A stretch of DNA of 64,000 nt from Nitrobacter sp039808345 (lineage in GTDB: Bacteria; Pseudomonadota; Alphaproteobacteria; Rhizobiales; Xanthobacteraceae): the NCBI RefSeq assembly GCF_047824785.1, contig NZ_CP181167.1:3534001-3598000 (forward strand), in the 5' to 3' direction. Shown here piece by piece: positions 34,409 to 42,648 of the stretch. A program made the position numbers and the translations under genes. The notes beneath the pieces are model-generated. The model was not told the origin of the DNA. It saw nothing but the letters and a program-made list of their open reading frames with translations, and did not search any database. The stretch's first letter is position 1. The number at the start of each line of letters is the position of its first letter.

Positions 34409-35152
34409 TTAATTTCGTGCCCGGCGCCACCCCGCCGCCTGCGCCTCGTCCTCGCTACAGAACCACCGCTCGCCCTTGGTCTCGGTGATCCGGGTTCTGT
34501 CGTAATCGTGCTGGCCCGGCATGTGATAGATGCGAGTGCCGTTACGGCTGATGTTGCCCTTGATCCGGCAGCCGGTTATTGGACTCACGGACGCTAGTGG
34601 TTTCGGCAAGAGACGCTGCTGTGCATCGATCGGGACCGATAACGCACCGAGTATCTCTGTCTGCGGACCGCGATGGCGCCAGTCCCATGGCGCAATGAAT
34701 GCACCAGACCACAGTCCAGCCTGCCGGGAACGAGCGGTCTGTTCCTGGTTGGCATAGATGTTCGAGTAGCGCCTGAAAGCGAGCGCCCAGCCGCTGGCCA
34801 CCATTGCGGCGTTGATGTCCATCTGGCCGGCAGAGCAGGTCATGATGTGTCGGCCATAGAGGTCGATCTCGTCGCCGCTGCAGATAATTGCGCGGCCGTG
34901 GATCAACCCGGTCAGTGCATCACGCGCGGCAATGCCGCAGGCGTAATTTTCGCCAGTCTTGTTGATACAAGTCTGGTCCGTCTCCGGCGCGTCGATACCA
35001 TTCAGCCGGATCCTCGCGCCCTCCACCGTAATCGTATCTCCATCGGAAATCCTCGCCATGCCTGTTATTGTCGTTGCTGCCGGCGCAGTCGTCGGGCCTG
35101 CAAGCAGCGTTGTAATGACAGTCAGGGAAGCAAGGGCGGAGCGAATAACCAT
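34409..35152 (-). CDS. Exported thermonuclease (SNase) with C-terminal sunset-type domain
   Basis: 247 residues: signal peptide (SALASLTVITTLLAGPTTAPA), an SNase OB-fold nuclease (ISDGDTITVEGARIRLNGIDAPE, then YGRHIMTC and the Ala-rich segment ASGWALAF), and at the end a small domain GCRIKGNISRNGTRIYHMPG with QHDYDRT and GERWFCSEDEAQAAGWRRA, the so-called sunset domain found with secreted nucleases. It should degrade DNA or RNA outside the cytoplasm, Ca2+-dependent in the family. Its start codon overlaps the start of the plus-strand small gene (35151), an odd arrangement. Confidence 0.8.
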   Translation of the reverse strand: MVIRSALASLTVITTLLAGPTTAPAATTITGMARISDGDTITVEGARIRLNGIDAPETDQTCINKTGENYACGIAARDALTGLIHGRAIICSGDEIDLYGRHIMTCSAGQMDINAAMVASGWALAFRRYSNIYANQEQTARSRQAGLWSGAFIAPWDWRHRGPQTEILGALSVPIDAQQRLLPKPLASVSPITGCRIKGNISRNGTRIYHMPGQHDYDRTRITETKGERWFCSEDEAQAAGWRRARN

Positions 35153-35417
35153 GGGCGTATTGTCCGCTGTTTCAGGATGGATTGAAAGACGGCGGCAATT
35201 GAGACGTTTATTCCAGGATAATGCACGTCAATTGATCGAGCGCGACCCCGCTAAAACCTATTACGATGCACAGAGGGCCGCTGCCCGAGCCCGCTTTTCC
35301 GGCGATCGCCAGGCTTTCCTTCATTGGGGCAAAGGTGGCGGCGGTGACTGCAAGGAGCCTTCGAGCATGTCGATGACCGACCCTCATGATCGTATTGGCA
35401 TAGCTGCTCTGATCTGA
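35151..35417 (+). CDS. Small basic protein of unknown function (possibly frameshifted end)
   Basis: 88 residues. The first ~63 (WIERRRQLRRLFQDNARQLI, ERDPAKTYYDAQRAAARARF, FLHWGK) look like a real helical, arginine-rich protein. After HWGK the frame becomes glycine-rich; dropping one G at about 35331 would continue as VAAVTARSL and then stop, so the C terminus may be frameshifted. GGAG lies nine bases before the ATG. Its start codon overlaps that of the thermonuclease on the other strand. It ends 7 bases before recD2. Confidence 0.45.
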   Translation: MGVLSAVSGWIERRRQLRRLFQDNARQLIERDPAKTYYDAQRAAARARFSGDRQAFLHWGKGGGGDCKEPSSMSMTDPHDRIGIAALI

Positions 35418-35424
35418 AGTTGAC

Positions 35425-37647
35425 ATGAACCAGGCACACCAGGATCAGGGACGAGAGCTTCTCGCAGGTCTTGTCGAGCGGGTCACGTTCCACAATTCCG
35501 AGAACGGCTTCTGCGTCTTGCGCGTCAAGGCGCGGGGGCTGCGTGATCTCGTAACGACGGTCGGTCACGCGGCAACGATCTCGGCGGGTGAATGGATCAC
35601 TGCTTCGGGCGTCTGGATCAACGACCGCACCCACGGACTGCAGTTCAAGGCTCATTTTCTCAAGACCTCGGCGCCCTCCAGCATCGAAGGCATCGAGAAG
35701 TATCTGGGCTCCGGCATGATCCGCGGCATCGGAGCGGTCTATGCGAAACGCCTCGTCAAGCAGTTCGGCAAAGACGTGTTCGACATTATCGAAGAAACCC
35801 CGGAACGCCTGCGAGAGGTGGAAGGGATCGGGCCGATCCGGGCAGCCCGGATCATCTCGGGCTGGGCTGACCAGAAGGTCATTCGGGAGATCATGGTCTT
35901 CCTGCACCAGCATGGTGTGGGCACGGCGCGCGCGGTGCGGATCTTCAAGACCTACGGCACCGACGCCGTGCAGGTGATGAGCGAGAACCCCTATCGGCTG
36001 GCCAGGGATATCCGGGGCATTGGCTTTCGCACCGCCGATCTCATTGCGGAAAAGCTTGGCATCGAGAAGACCGCCATGATCCGTGTGCGTGCCGGGATTT
36101 CTTTTGCGCTAACCGAGGCGATGAATGACGGCCATTGCGGACTGCCACGAGGCGACCTGACGGGGCTTGCCGGGAAATTGCTGGAAGTCCCGATCGATCT
36201 CATCGATGCCGCCATACGGCTCGAGCTCGAAGAAGGGACCGTCACAGCGGACCGTGTTGGCGATACCGAATGCCTGTTCCTGACCGGCCTCTACCTGGCG
36301 GAACGCGCCATCGCGGAGCATCTGGCGCGGCTGGGTGGCGGGGCGCGGCCATGGCCCGAGATCGATGCCGATCGTGCCCTGCCGTGGATCGAACAGAAGA
36401 CCGGCCTCACACTTGCCGCCAGCCAAGCCGAAGCGATCCGGCTGGCGCTGCGCTCGAAGGTTCTGGTCATCACCGGCGGTCCCGGTGTCGGCAAGACTAC
36501 CATCGTCAATTCGATCCTGCGCATCCTGGCAGCGAAGGACACAAAGCTTCTGCTCTGCGCGCCGACCGGCCGCGCCGCCAAGCGCATGACCGAGGCGACC
36601 GGTCGGGAAGCCCGGACCATCCACCGCCTGCTCGAGTTCGGTCCCAAGACCTTCGGATTCAAACGTACCGACGATAATCCGCTCGACTGCGATTTGCTCG
36701 TCATCGACGAAAGCTCGATGGTCGACGTCTCGTTGATGCAGTCGCTCCTGAAGGCGGTGCCTAGTTCAGCAGCCCTGCTGATCGTGGGTGATATCGATCA
36801 ATTGCCGTCGGTCGGACCGGGACAGGTTCTCGCCGACATCATCGGCTCTGGCGTCATTCCGGTCGTACGGCTGACGGAGGTGTTCCGCCAGGCCGCGCAA
36901 AGCCGGATTATCACCAGCGCCCACCAGATCAACGAGGGGCGCCTGCCGGACCTTCTGCCTCCTGACGGAGAATCAGACTTCTATTTCGTGCCGGCTGCGG
37001 ACCCCGAACAGGCCGTGCCGCGCATCGTCGAGCTGGTGCGCCATCGGATCCCGCGCCGCTTCGGCTTCGATCCAATCAGGGACATTCAGGTCCTGTGTCC
37101 GATGAACCGCGGCGGTGTTGGTGCCCGTTCGCTCAATATTGAACTCCAGGCTGCTCTCAACCCGGCGGGCGAAAACAAGGTCGAGCGGTTCGGCTGGACC
37201 TTTGCACCGGGCGACAAGGTGATGCAGATTGAGAACGACTACGATAAGGAAGTCTACAACGGCGACATCGGCATGATCACGGCCGTCGACCCGGATGAGG
37301 GCGAAGTCGCCATCGATTTCGACGGCCGCACCGTCAGCTTCGACTTCGGCGAGCTCGACACCGTCGTGCCGGCCTACGCGGCGACGATCCACAAGGCGCA
37401 GGGCTCGGAATATCCGGCCGTCGTCATTCCGATCATGACGCAGCACTACGCCATGCTTCAGCGCAATCTCCTCTATACCGGCGTCACGCGCGGCAAGAAG
37501 CTGGTGGTGCTGGTCGGGCAGAAGAAGGCCGTCGCCATCGCGGTGAAGAACGTCTCAGGTCGGCGGCGCTGGTCGAAGTTGGGCGAGTGGTTGATGGCGG
37601 GCCAACATCATGAAGATCGTCGACTTTCATCGAATGCTTCGCAGTGA
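35425..37647 (+). CDS. recD2: RecD2-type ATP-dependent DNA helicase (SF1B)
   Basis: 740 residues. An N-terminal region with OB fold and tandem helix-hairpin-helix (EGIGPIRAARIISGW, IRGIGFRTADLIAEKLG) precedes the two RecA-like domains: Walker A GGPGVGKTT, DEXX-box VIDESSM, then QLPSVGPGQVL, and late motifs AYAATIHKAQGSEYP and LLYTGVTRGKK. RecD2 unwinds DNA 5' to 3' without RecB/RecC. It follows the small basic gene by 7 bases. Beside a nuclease and recombinase remnants, it may belong to a mobile-element or defence module rather than housekeeping repair (inference). Confidence 0.9.
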   Translation: MNQAHQDQGRELLAGLVERVTFHNSENGFCVLRVKARGLRDLVTTVGHAATISAGEWITASGVWINDRTHGLQFKAHFLKTSAPSSIEGIEKYLGSGMIRGIGAVYAKRLVKQFGKDVFDIIEETPERLREVEGIGPIRAARIISGWADQKVIREIMVFLHQHGVGTARAVRIFKTYGTDAVQVMSENPYRLARDIRGIGFRTADLIAEKLGIEKTAMIRVRAGISFALTEAMNDGHCGLPRGDLTGLAGKLLEVPIDLIDAAIRLELEEGTVTADRVGDTECLFLTGLYLAERAIAEHLARLGGGARPWPEIDADRALPWIEQKTGLTLAASQAEAIRLALRSKVLVITGGPGVGKTTIVNSILRILAAKDTKLLLCAPTGRAAKRMTEATGREARTIHRLLEFGPKTFGFKRTDDNPLDCDLLVIDESSMVDVSLMQSLLKAVPSSAALLIVGDIDQLPSVGPGQVLADIIGSGVIPVVRLTEVFRQAAQSRIITSAHQINEGRLPDLLPPDGESDFYFVPAADPEQAVPRIVELVRHRIPRRFGFDPIRDIQVLCPMNRGGVGARSLNIELQAALNPAGENKVERFGWTFAPGDKVMQIENDYDKEVYNGDIGMITAVDPDEGEVAIDFDGRTVSFDFGELDTVVPAYAATIHKAQGSEYPAVVIPIMTQHYAMLQRNLLYTGVTRGKKLVVLVGQKKAVAIAVKNVSGRRRWSKLGEWLMAGQHHEDRRLSSNASQ

Positions 37648-38006
37648 TCTTGTCCGTGGGCTTTTCGCTGCACCACGCGCCAAAACGCCCACCTGGGGTG
37701 TCTCTGTTTAGGCTGGCTGGTGGCGGCTCCCATCACAACTCGGGCGCAGTCTGAAAACTGCAAGTTATTGAAACAACGCCATCTTTTTTAACCAAACCAA
37801 ATCGGTCGAGGTTTGGTCGATCTGAGACGAGAGCCATTCTGAGACCGGAAAACGGCATTCCGGCAGTCTCCGAAGTTTGGTCGCTCCTGATAAACTCCTT
37901 TGAAACCAAAAGGAATTTGGACGCTCAGAGCAGCATTTAGGGGGTTCGCAATTTGATAGTGGCGGAGGGAACGGGACTGGGATCCAACCTTCTCCATGCC
38001 AAAGCT
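37648..38006. other. Gene-free stretch with att-like repeat
   Basis: No gene. It has an 8-base inverted repeat ACCAAACC/GGTTTGGT (37791-37817, loop 11) and, at its right end, the tRNA-3'-end-like repeat at 37960. AT-rich compared with the genes around it. Confidence 0.5.
37960..37996 (-). repeat. tRNA-Ser-3'-end-like repeat, copy 1 (candidate attachment site)
   Basis: 31 of 37 bases are identical, without gaps, to 61167-61203, 23.2 kb away and in the same orientation. On the minus strand it ends CTCCGCCA after a T-arm-like GGTTGGATCCC, similar to serine tRNAs. Confidence 0.5.
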
Positions 38007-40001
38007 CTATAAACCTGCTCGCCTTGGCACCTTCCTGCTGTAGGCCTCTCGCGCAATGCGCCGGGTCGAATTGGTATGAGCAGATGTCTTTGGCGCGGGC
38101 TTCGTTCCGCCCCCGCGAATGGGATCCCTCAACAAGCGCAGGCCGTTTAGCACCACCAGAACCGTTCCCCCTTCGTGACCGATCACGGCGAGCGGGAGAG
38201 AGAGTTCGAAGAACAGCCCTCCGGTTACCAGAATTGCCATTGCTCCCATGGCGAACACCAGGTTCTGCCGGATGACCCTTGCGGTGCGACGGGCCAACTG
38301 GTGCGCATCCGCGAGCCGCCCCATGTCCTCCGACAGGAGCGCCACATCGGCCGCCTGCAGCGCTACGTCTGAGCCTGCGGCACCCATGGCGATCCCGACA
38401 TCAGCGCGGGCCAGCGCGGCCGCGTCGTTGACGCCATCTCCGACGAAGGCGACCTTGCCTCTGGCTACGCGATCGCCGACCATCCGGACCTTGTCCTCCG
38501 GAAGCATGTCGGCGTGGATCTCGTCGGGCTTCAACCCAAGCTCCTGGCCTATCCGCAGGGCAACCGGACGGCGGTCGCCCGTCATCATGACGATTTCGCT
38601 GACCCCACCTTCACGCAGCGCGGCAAGAGCTGGCGCGGACGTCTTGCGAGCCTGATCGGCGATGGTGACGGCTCCCATCACGCGCGAATCCCGCCCCATG
38701 TAGATGACCGTTTGCGTGTCGGCGGCCAGCGCCTTCAGCATCGGGTGGTCGATAGATGCGCCCATCTGGACGGCAAGACGCGGATTGCCGGCCCATAATT
38801 GCCCTTCACCGTCATCGCCCACGATGCCGGCACTCGGCCGCGTGATCACGTTCATCACTCTGACCGGGTCAATGCCTCGGTTGGCAGCTTCCTGCCGAAT
38901 GGCCGCCGCGCTGTGGTGTTCGGAATGCGCCTCGAGCCCCGCAAGCGACGATAGGAAGAGTCGCTCATCACCGTCGAGCGCCACAACTCTGGTTAGCGAC
39001 GCTTTGCCGGTTGTCAGTGTTCCGGTCTTGTCGAAAGCAAAAATGTCGACTGCCGCCAGTGTCTCGAGTGCCGCCCCGCCCTTGAACAACACACCGCCCC
39101 GCGCTGCCGCCGATAGCGCCGACAGGATCGCAGCGGGCACGGAAATGACGATCGCGCACGGGCTCGCGGCCACCAGCAACGTCGCGGATCGATAGAGCGC
39201 TTCCTCCCAGTCGCGCCCCAACCAATAAAAGGCCGCGAAGGCCAAGATTGCTCCGGCCATCACCGCAACTGTGTAACGCTGCCCGAACCAGGCGCTAAAG
39301 CGTTCGGATGGTGCCTTGGCCGCCTGCGCCTCCGTCACGAGCGCGATCATACGTGCTACGGTACTTTCTTCGACCGACCTCGTCACGGTCACCTCAAGCA
39401 CACCGTCGAGATTGACCGTCGCCTCGAAGACCTGTGCACCGGGCTCCTTGGCGACCGGCATCGACTCGCCGGTGATGTTTGCTTCATCGAGCGAGCCGCG
39501 GCCGCCGACAATCACACCGTCCGCTGGAACGCGCGCGCCCGGCCGCAGCACCACGACATCATCCACACTGAGATCGGCGGCAGGTACTTCGGATACCGTT
39601 CCGTCCGAGCCACGCCTTAACGCTGTCTCGGGACGCAGCTCCATCAACGCCTCGATGGCGCGGCGCGCGCGGCCGAGCGCCCGTTCCTCCAGCGTGGTCG
39701 AAATACTGAAAAGCGTCAGCAGAACCGCACCCTCGAAGGGTGCGCCGACTGCCGCCGCGGCGACGGCAGCGACCACCATCAGAAGGTCGATGTCGAGAAC
39801 TCGCTCTTCCCACAAGGTGACGGCGGCCCGCCATGCGGCCGGGAGTCCTCCAGACAAATAAACCAGCGACAGACCTGTGACCGAGAAAAAAGCGGCGACG
39901 TTGCCTTGAAGAGGCCATAGCGCGAGCGTGGCCAGGAGCATCCCCAGGACGGTGAGGGCCGTCAGTATCATCGCGCGATCAAGATTAAATAGTTTGCTCA
40001 C
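38007..40001 (-). CDS. P1B-4-type heavy-metal transporting ATPase
   Basis: 664 residues from a GTG at 40001 (AGGAG five bases before it). No N-terminal metal-binding HMA domain. The phosphorylation motif FDKTGTLTTGK, the TGES loop (NITGESMPVAK), the HP-type and GDGVNDAAAL motifs are intact. The TM6 ion site is SPC (VAASPCAIVIS) and TM8 has HEGGTVLVVLNG, the pair that defines the P1B-4 subgroup (CoaT/CtpD/CzcP), which exports Co2+, Zn2+ or Ni2+, and in some species Fe2+. It is the first gene inside the region bounded by the tRNA-like repeats. Confidence 0.88.
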   Translation of the reverse strand: MSKLFNLDRAMILTALTVLGMLLATLALWPLQGNVAAFFSVTGLSLVYLSGGLPAAWRAAVTLWEERVLDIDLLMVVAAVAAAAVGAPFEGAVLLTLFSISTTLEERALGRARRAIEALMELRPETALRRGSDGTVSEVPAADLSVDDVVVLRPGARVPADGVIVGGRGSLDEANITGESMPVAKEPGAQVFEATVNLDGVLEVTVTRSVEESTVARMIALVTEAQAAKAPSERFSAWFGQRYTVAVMAGAILAFAAFYWLGRDWEEALYRSATLLVAASPCAIVISVPAAILSALSAAARGGVLFKGGAALETLAAVDIFAFDKTGTLTTGKASLTRVVALDGDERLFLSSLAGLEAHSEHHSAAAIRQEAANRGIDPVRVMNVITRPSAGIVGDDGEGQLWAGNPRLAVQMGASIDHPMLKALAADTQTVIYMGRDSRVMGAVTIADQARKTSAPALAALREGGVSEIVMMTGDRRPVALRIGQELGLKPDEIHADMLPEDKVRMVGDRVARGKVAFVGDGVNDAAALARADVGIAMGAAGSDVALQAADVALLSEDMGRLADAHQLARRTARVIRQNLVFAMGAMAILVTGGLFFELSLPLAVIGHEGGTVLVVLNGLRLLRDPIRGGGTKPAPKTSAHTNSTRRIAREAYSRKVPRRAGL

Positions 40002-40255
40002 TTCGTCTCCTGGTCAGCCGCACACTGGAATTGCGCGGCAGGTCAAAGCATCGCTACGCGGGTGCCGTGCGCCCAGCGACAACGGGTAATCGTCGGTGAG
40101 CTGACGACGACCTCCGTCGACGGCGTTGGTAAAAATTAGCTACTCTTCGGCCGTTTTGCGGTGGAAGTGTTGGTGGGAAGCGTCAGCATCGTTTTTGGTT
40201 CGGCGGACAACGCCATCAACATGCTCCGGAGGACTGTAGGGTGCATAAAGTTCTA

Positions 40256-41099
40256 GGTTCAGGACTCATTGATCAGATCCAGAAGATGACGGTTGCTGCG
40301 ATGCAGATAGCCGAGAAGAAGGTGTGAGCGCATCGATCGTAGCGGGTATGGATGCGCCGCCAGTCCTTGAGCCTGCCGAACGCATTTTCGATTTTGTGCC
40401 GTTGGCGATAGAGAATACGGTCATGTTCGATCGGCTTTGCGCGGTTGGACTTGGATGGGATGCAGGCCGTGATGCCCCGGGCCGCGAGCGCCTGGCGGAA
40501 CCAGTTGGCGTCATAGCCCTTGTCGCCGAGCAACTGCTTGGCGGGCGGCATCGCATCGATCATCAACGCGGCCCCTTTATAATCGCTCATCTGGCCTTCG
40601 CTAAGCAGCATGATGACAGGGCGTCCCTGACCATCGCAGACGGCGTGCAGCTTTGAGTTCAGACCGCCCTTCGTGCGCCCGATACGTCGGGGAATAGGCC
40701 CTTTTTTAAAAGGCTTGCAGCGGTGCGATGCGCCTTCAGATGGGTGGCGTCGATCATTAACCGCTTCGGAGCGCCGCCCTTACGAGCCAGTTCGGCAAAT
40801 ATCCTGTTGAACACACCAAGACGGCTCCAGCGCACGAAACGATTGTAGACGGTCTTGTGCGGACCATACTCACGCGGCGCATCGCGCCAGCGCAGCCCGT
40901 TCCTGATGACAAAAATGATGCCGCTGATCACCCGCCGGTCATCAACCCTCGCAACTCCGTGCGACAACGGAAAATAAGGCTCGATCCGGCGCATCTGCGC
41001 TTCGGTGAGCAGAAACAAATCGGACATCGCGGCGTCTCCCAGCAACGCTAATGAATCAGTCCAAACACCTCTCCGCAAGAAATTAATGGGTCCTGATCC
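40256..41099 (-). mobile_element. IS5-family (IS427-type) insertion sequence, intact
   Basis: 844 bases with terminal inverted repeats GGTTCAGGACTCATT (left) and GGATCAGGACCCATT (right, as reverse complement), two mismatches. TA on both sides is the likely target duplication, from a CTAG site. It abuts the IS701 element at the right. Confidence 0.85.
40273..41027 (-). CDS. IS5-family transposase, made by -1 frameshifting
   Basis: The upstream frame starts at 41027 (MSDLFLLTEAQMRRIEPYFP) and ends soon after LLKKGLFPDVSGARRAV. A slippery TTA-AAA-AAG (about 40701-40709) allows a -1 shift into the second frame, giving KGGLNSKLHAVCDGQGRPV, MLLSEGQMSDYKGA, LGDKGYDANWFR and NAFGRLKDWRR to 40273. 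Together they give the DDE transposase of the IS427 group, about 250 residues. Both frames look intact, so the element may be active. Confidence 0.85.
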
Positions 41100-41102
41100 T
41101 AG

Positions 41103-42358
41103 CATTACAGTCGTAATTTGTATTGCGCGCGTTAGCGAGTTCTGACTCGATTCATCACCATGATTCGACATCAATCATGGACGACGGGCGCGTCGATCGA
41201 AACGGTGCTGGAGTTGTGGGCGCTTTCGCTGCGGGACGTGAAGCGGCGGATACGCCCCTTGTTTGCGCAGGCGCGTACCGCTGCGAGCGCGGGCGCGTTC
41301 ATTGACGGGCTGCTGAGCGAGGAGCAGCGCAAGACTGGCTGGATGCGAGCGGAAGCGGCAGGCGATCCCGGCCCGTGGCGCCAGCAGGAGCTTCTGGGCC
41401 GAGACCGCTGGGACGCAGACGAACTGCGCGATCTGGTGGGCGATTATGTGGTCGAGCATCTCGGCGATGAAGGCGCGGTGCTGGTCGTCGACGAGACCGG
41501 CTTTCTCAAGCAGGGCAAGGCGTCCTGCGGAGTGGCGCGACAATACACCGGTTGCCGCGAAGATGATCGCGCGCGCCATTGCGGCGCGCGTCCCGTTCGC
41601 CTGGGTTGCGGGCGACAGCGTCTATGGCGTCGGCGACATCGAGCGGGATTTGCGCCGGGCTGGCAAAGGCTATGTGCTCGGCGTCGCCGCCAATCACTGG
41701 TTCGGATCCTGGAGCCGGAAGCGGTCGATCGGCGGCTCGGCGGAAGAAATCGCCAGAACCTTGAAGTCGGTCGACTGGCGACGCTTGTCGGCGGGTAGCG
41801 GAACCAAGGGGCCGCGCTGGCATGATTGGGCCTATCTCGAACTCGCCGATCTCGACGCTGGTGAGTTTAATGCGGAGCGCAGCGGCCCGTGGACGCGCGG
41901 CTTGCTGATCCGACGCCACATCGCCGACGGCGAACTCGCCTACTTCACCACCTGGTGTCCGGCCGGAACTTCCATCAAGCAGTTGGTCGCCGTTGAAGGA
42001 CATCGCTGGGCGATCGAAGACAGCTTTGAGACCGCAAAGAACGAGTTCGGCCTCGATCACAATGAAACGCGGTCCTGGCACGGCTGGCATCGCCATGTGT
42101 CTCTGGTCATGTTGACCTTCGCCATGATGGCCGCCATTCGCCGAAAAGCTAACGCACCACCCCAAAAAAACACTTCGCGCGCAACCCGAACCCGCAAGGC
42201 CTCATCCGTTGGTCGGTCCAGGAAATCCGCAGAATAGCGCAGCGGCGCGCGCGACAACGGATCCGACCCAGCTATGTCATCGCGTGGTCGATGTGGCGAC
42301 GTGCTCACCAAGCCATCGCTCAAAAAGCACATATCAAGCAAAAATTACGACTGTAATG
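41103..42358 (+). mobile_element. IS701-family insertion sequence, defective
   Basis: Perfect terminal inverted repeat: the left end CATTACAGTCGTAATTT matches the reverse complement of the right end. CTAG flanks both sides (41099-41102 and 42359-42362), the usual 4-base IS701 target duplication. The left CTAG includes the last base of the IS5 element, so this copy inserted at the IS5 border. Confidence 0.85.
41160..42237 (+). pseudogene. IS701-family transposase with internal deletion
   Basis: The first frame reads WALSLRDVKRRIRPLFAQAR through VLVVDETGFLKQGKAS to ARQYTG at about 41553, then a second frame resumes at KMIARAIAARVPFAWVAGDSVYG and runs to the end (SFETAKNEFGLDHNETRSWHGW). In intact relatives ~60 residues lie between these points, so a deletion with frame loss has occurred and the product is inactive. 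Confidence 0.85.
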
Positions 42359-42648
42359 CTAGCGGTTCGTCGCTGTTATCTTCAGGTGTGGCGCGCCTCG
42401 GCTCATTGCCGTGGCCGAGCTGACCTCGTTCACGACGCCGTCAATTCTGATTTCGCCACATCCTTTTCCGAAAAGGCAGACCTGATCTTCCCTCGTCATG
42501 CACTTCTTCGCAGATCCGCTCGCCGTGCTGGTTAGCGGTCTCGCTCTAGGCAATCGGCACTTTATACAACAAGATCAGTCGGGTAGCTATCGTTGCCAGT
42601 GCCACGGATGAGACTTCGTTGAAACCACTAAATGACAAGAGAACACGT
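42359..42648. other. Leader region of the acetate kinase fusion gene
   Basis: Starts with the right CTAG of IS701. It should hold the promoter of the ackA-pduL gene; no FNR/FixK-like palindrome could be picked out. A 64-codon frame on the minus strand (42359-42553) looks coding in places but matches nothing known. Confidence 0.4.

Noticed and set aside
37788..37997. Minus-strand frame of 69 codons over the att-like repeat
   Set aside because: No recognisable protein; its bases overlap the tRNA-like repeat.
42359..42553. Minus-strand frame of 64 codons before ackA-pduL
   Set aside because: Partly protein-like but without ribosome-binding site or family; its stop lies in the IS701 target duplication.
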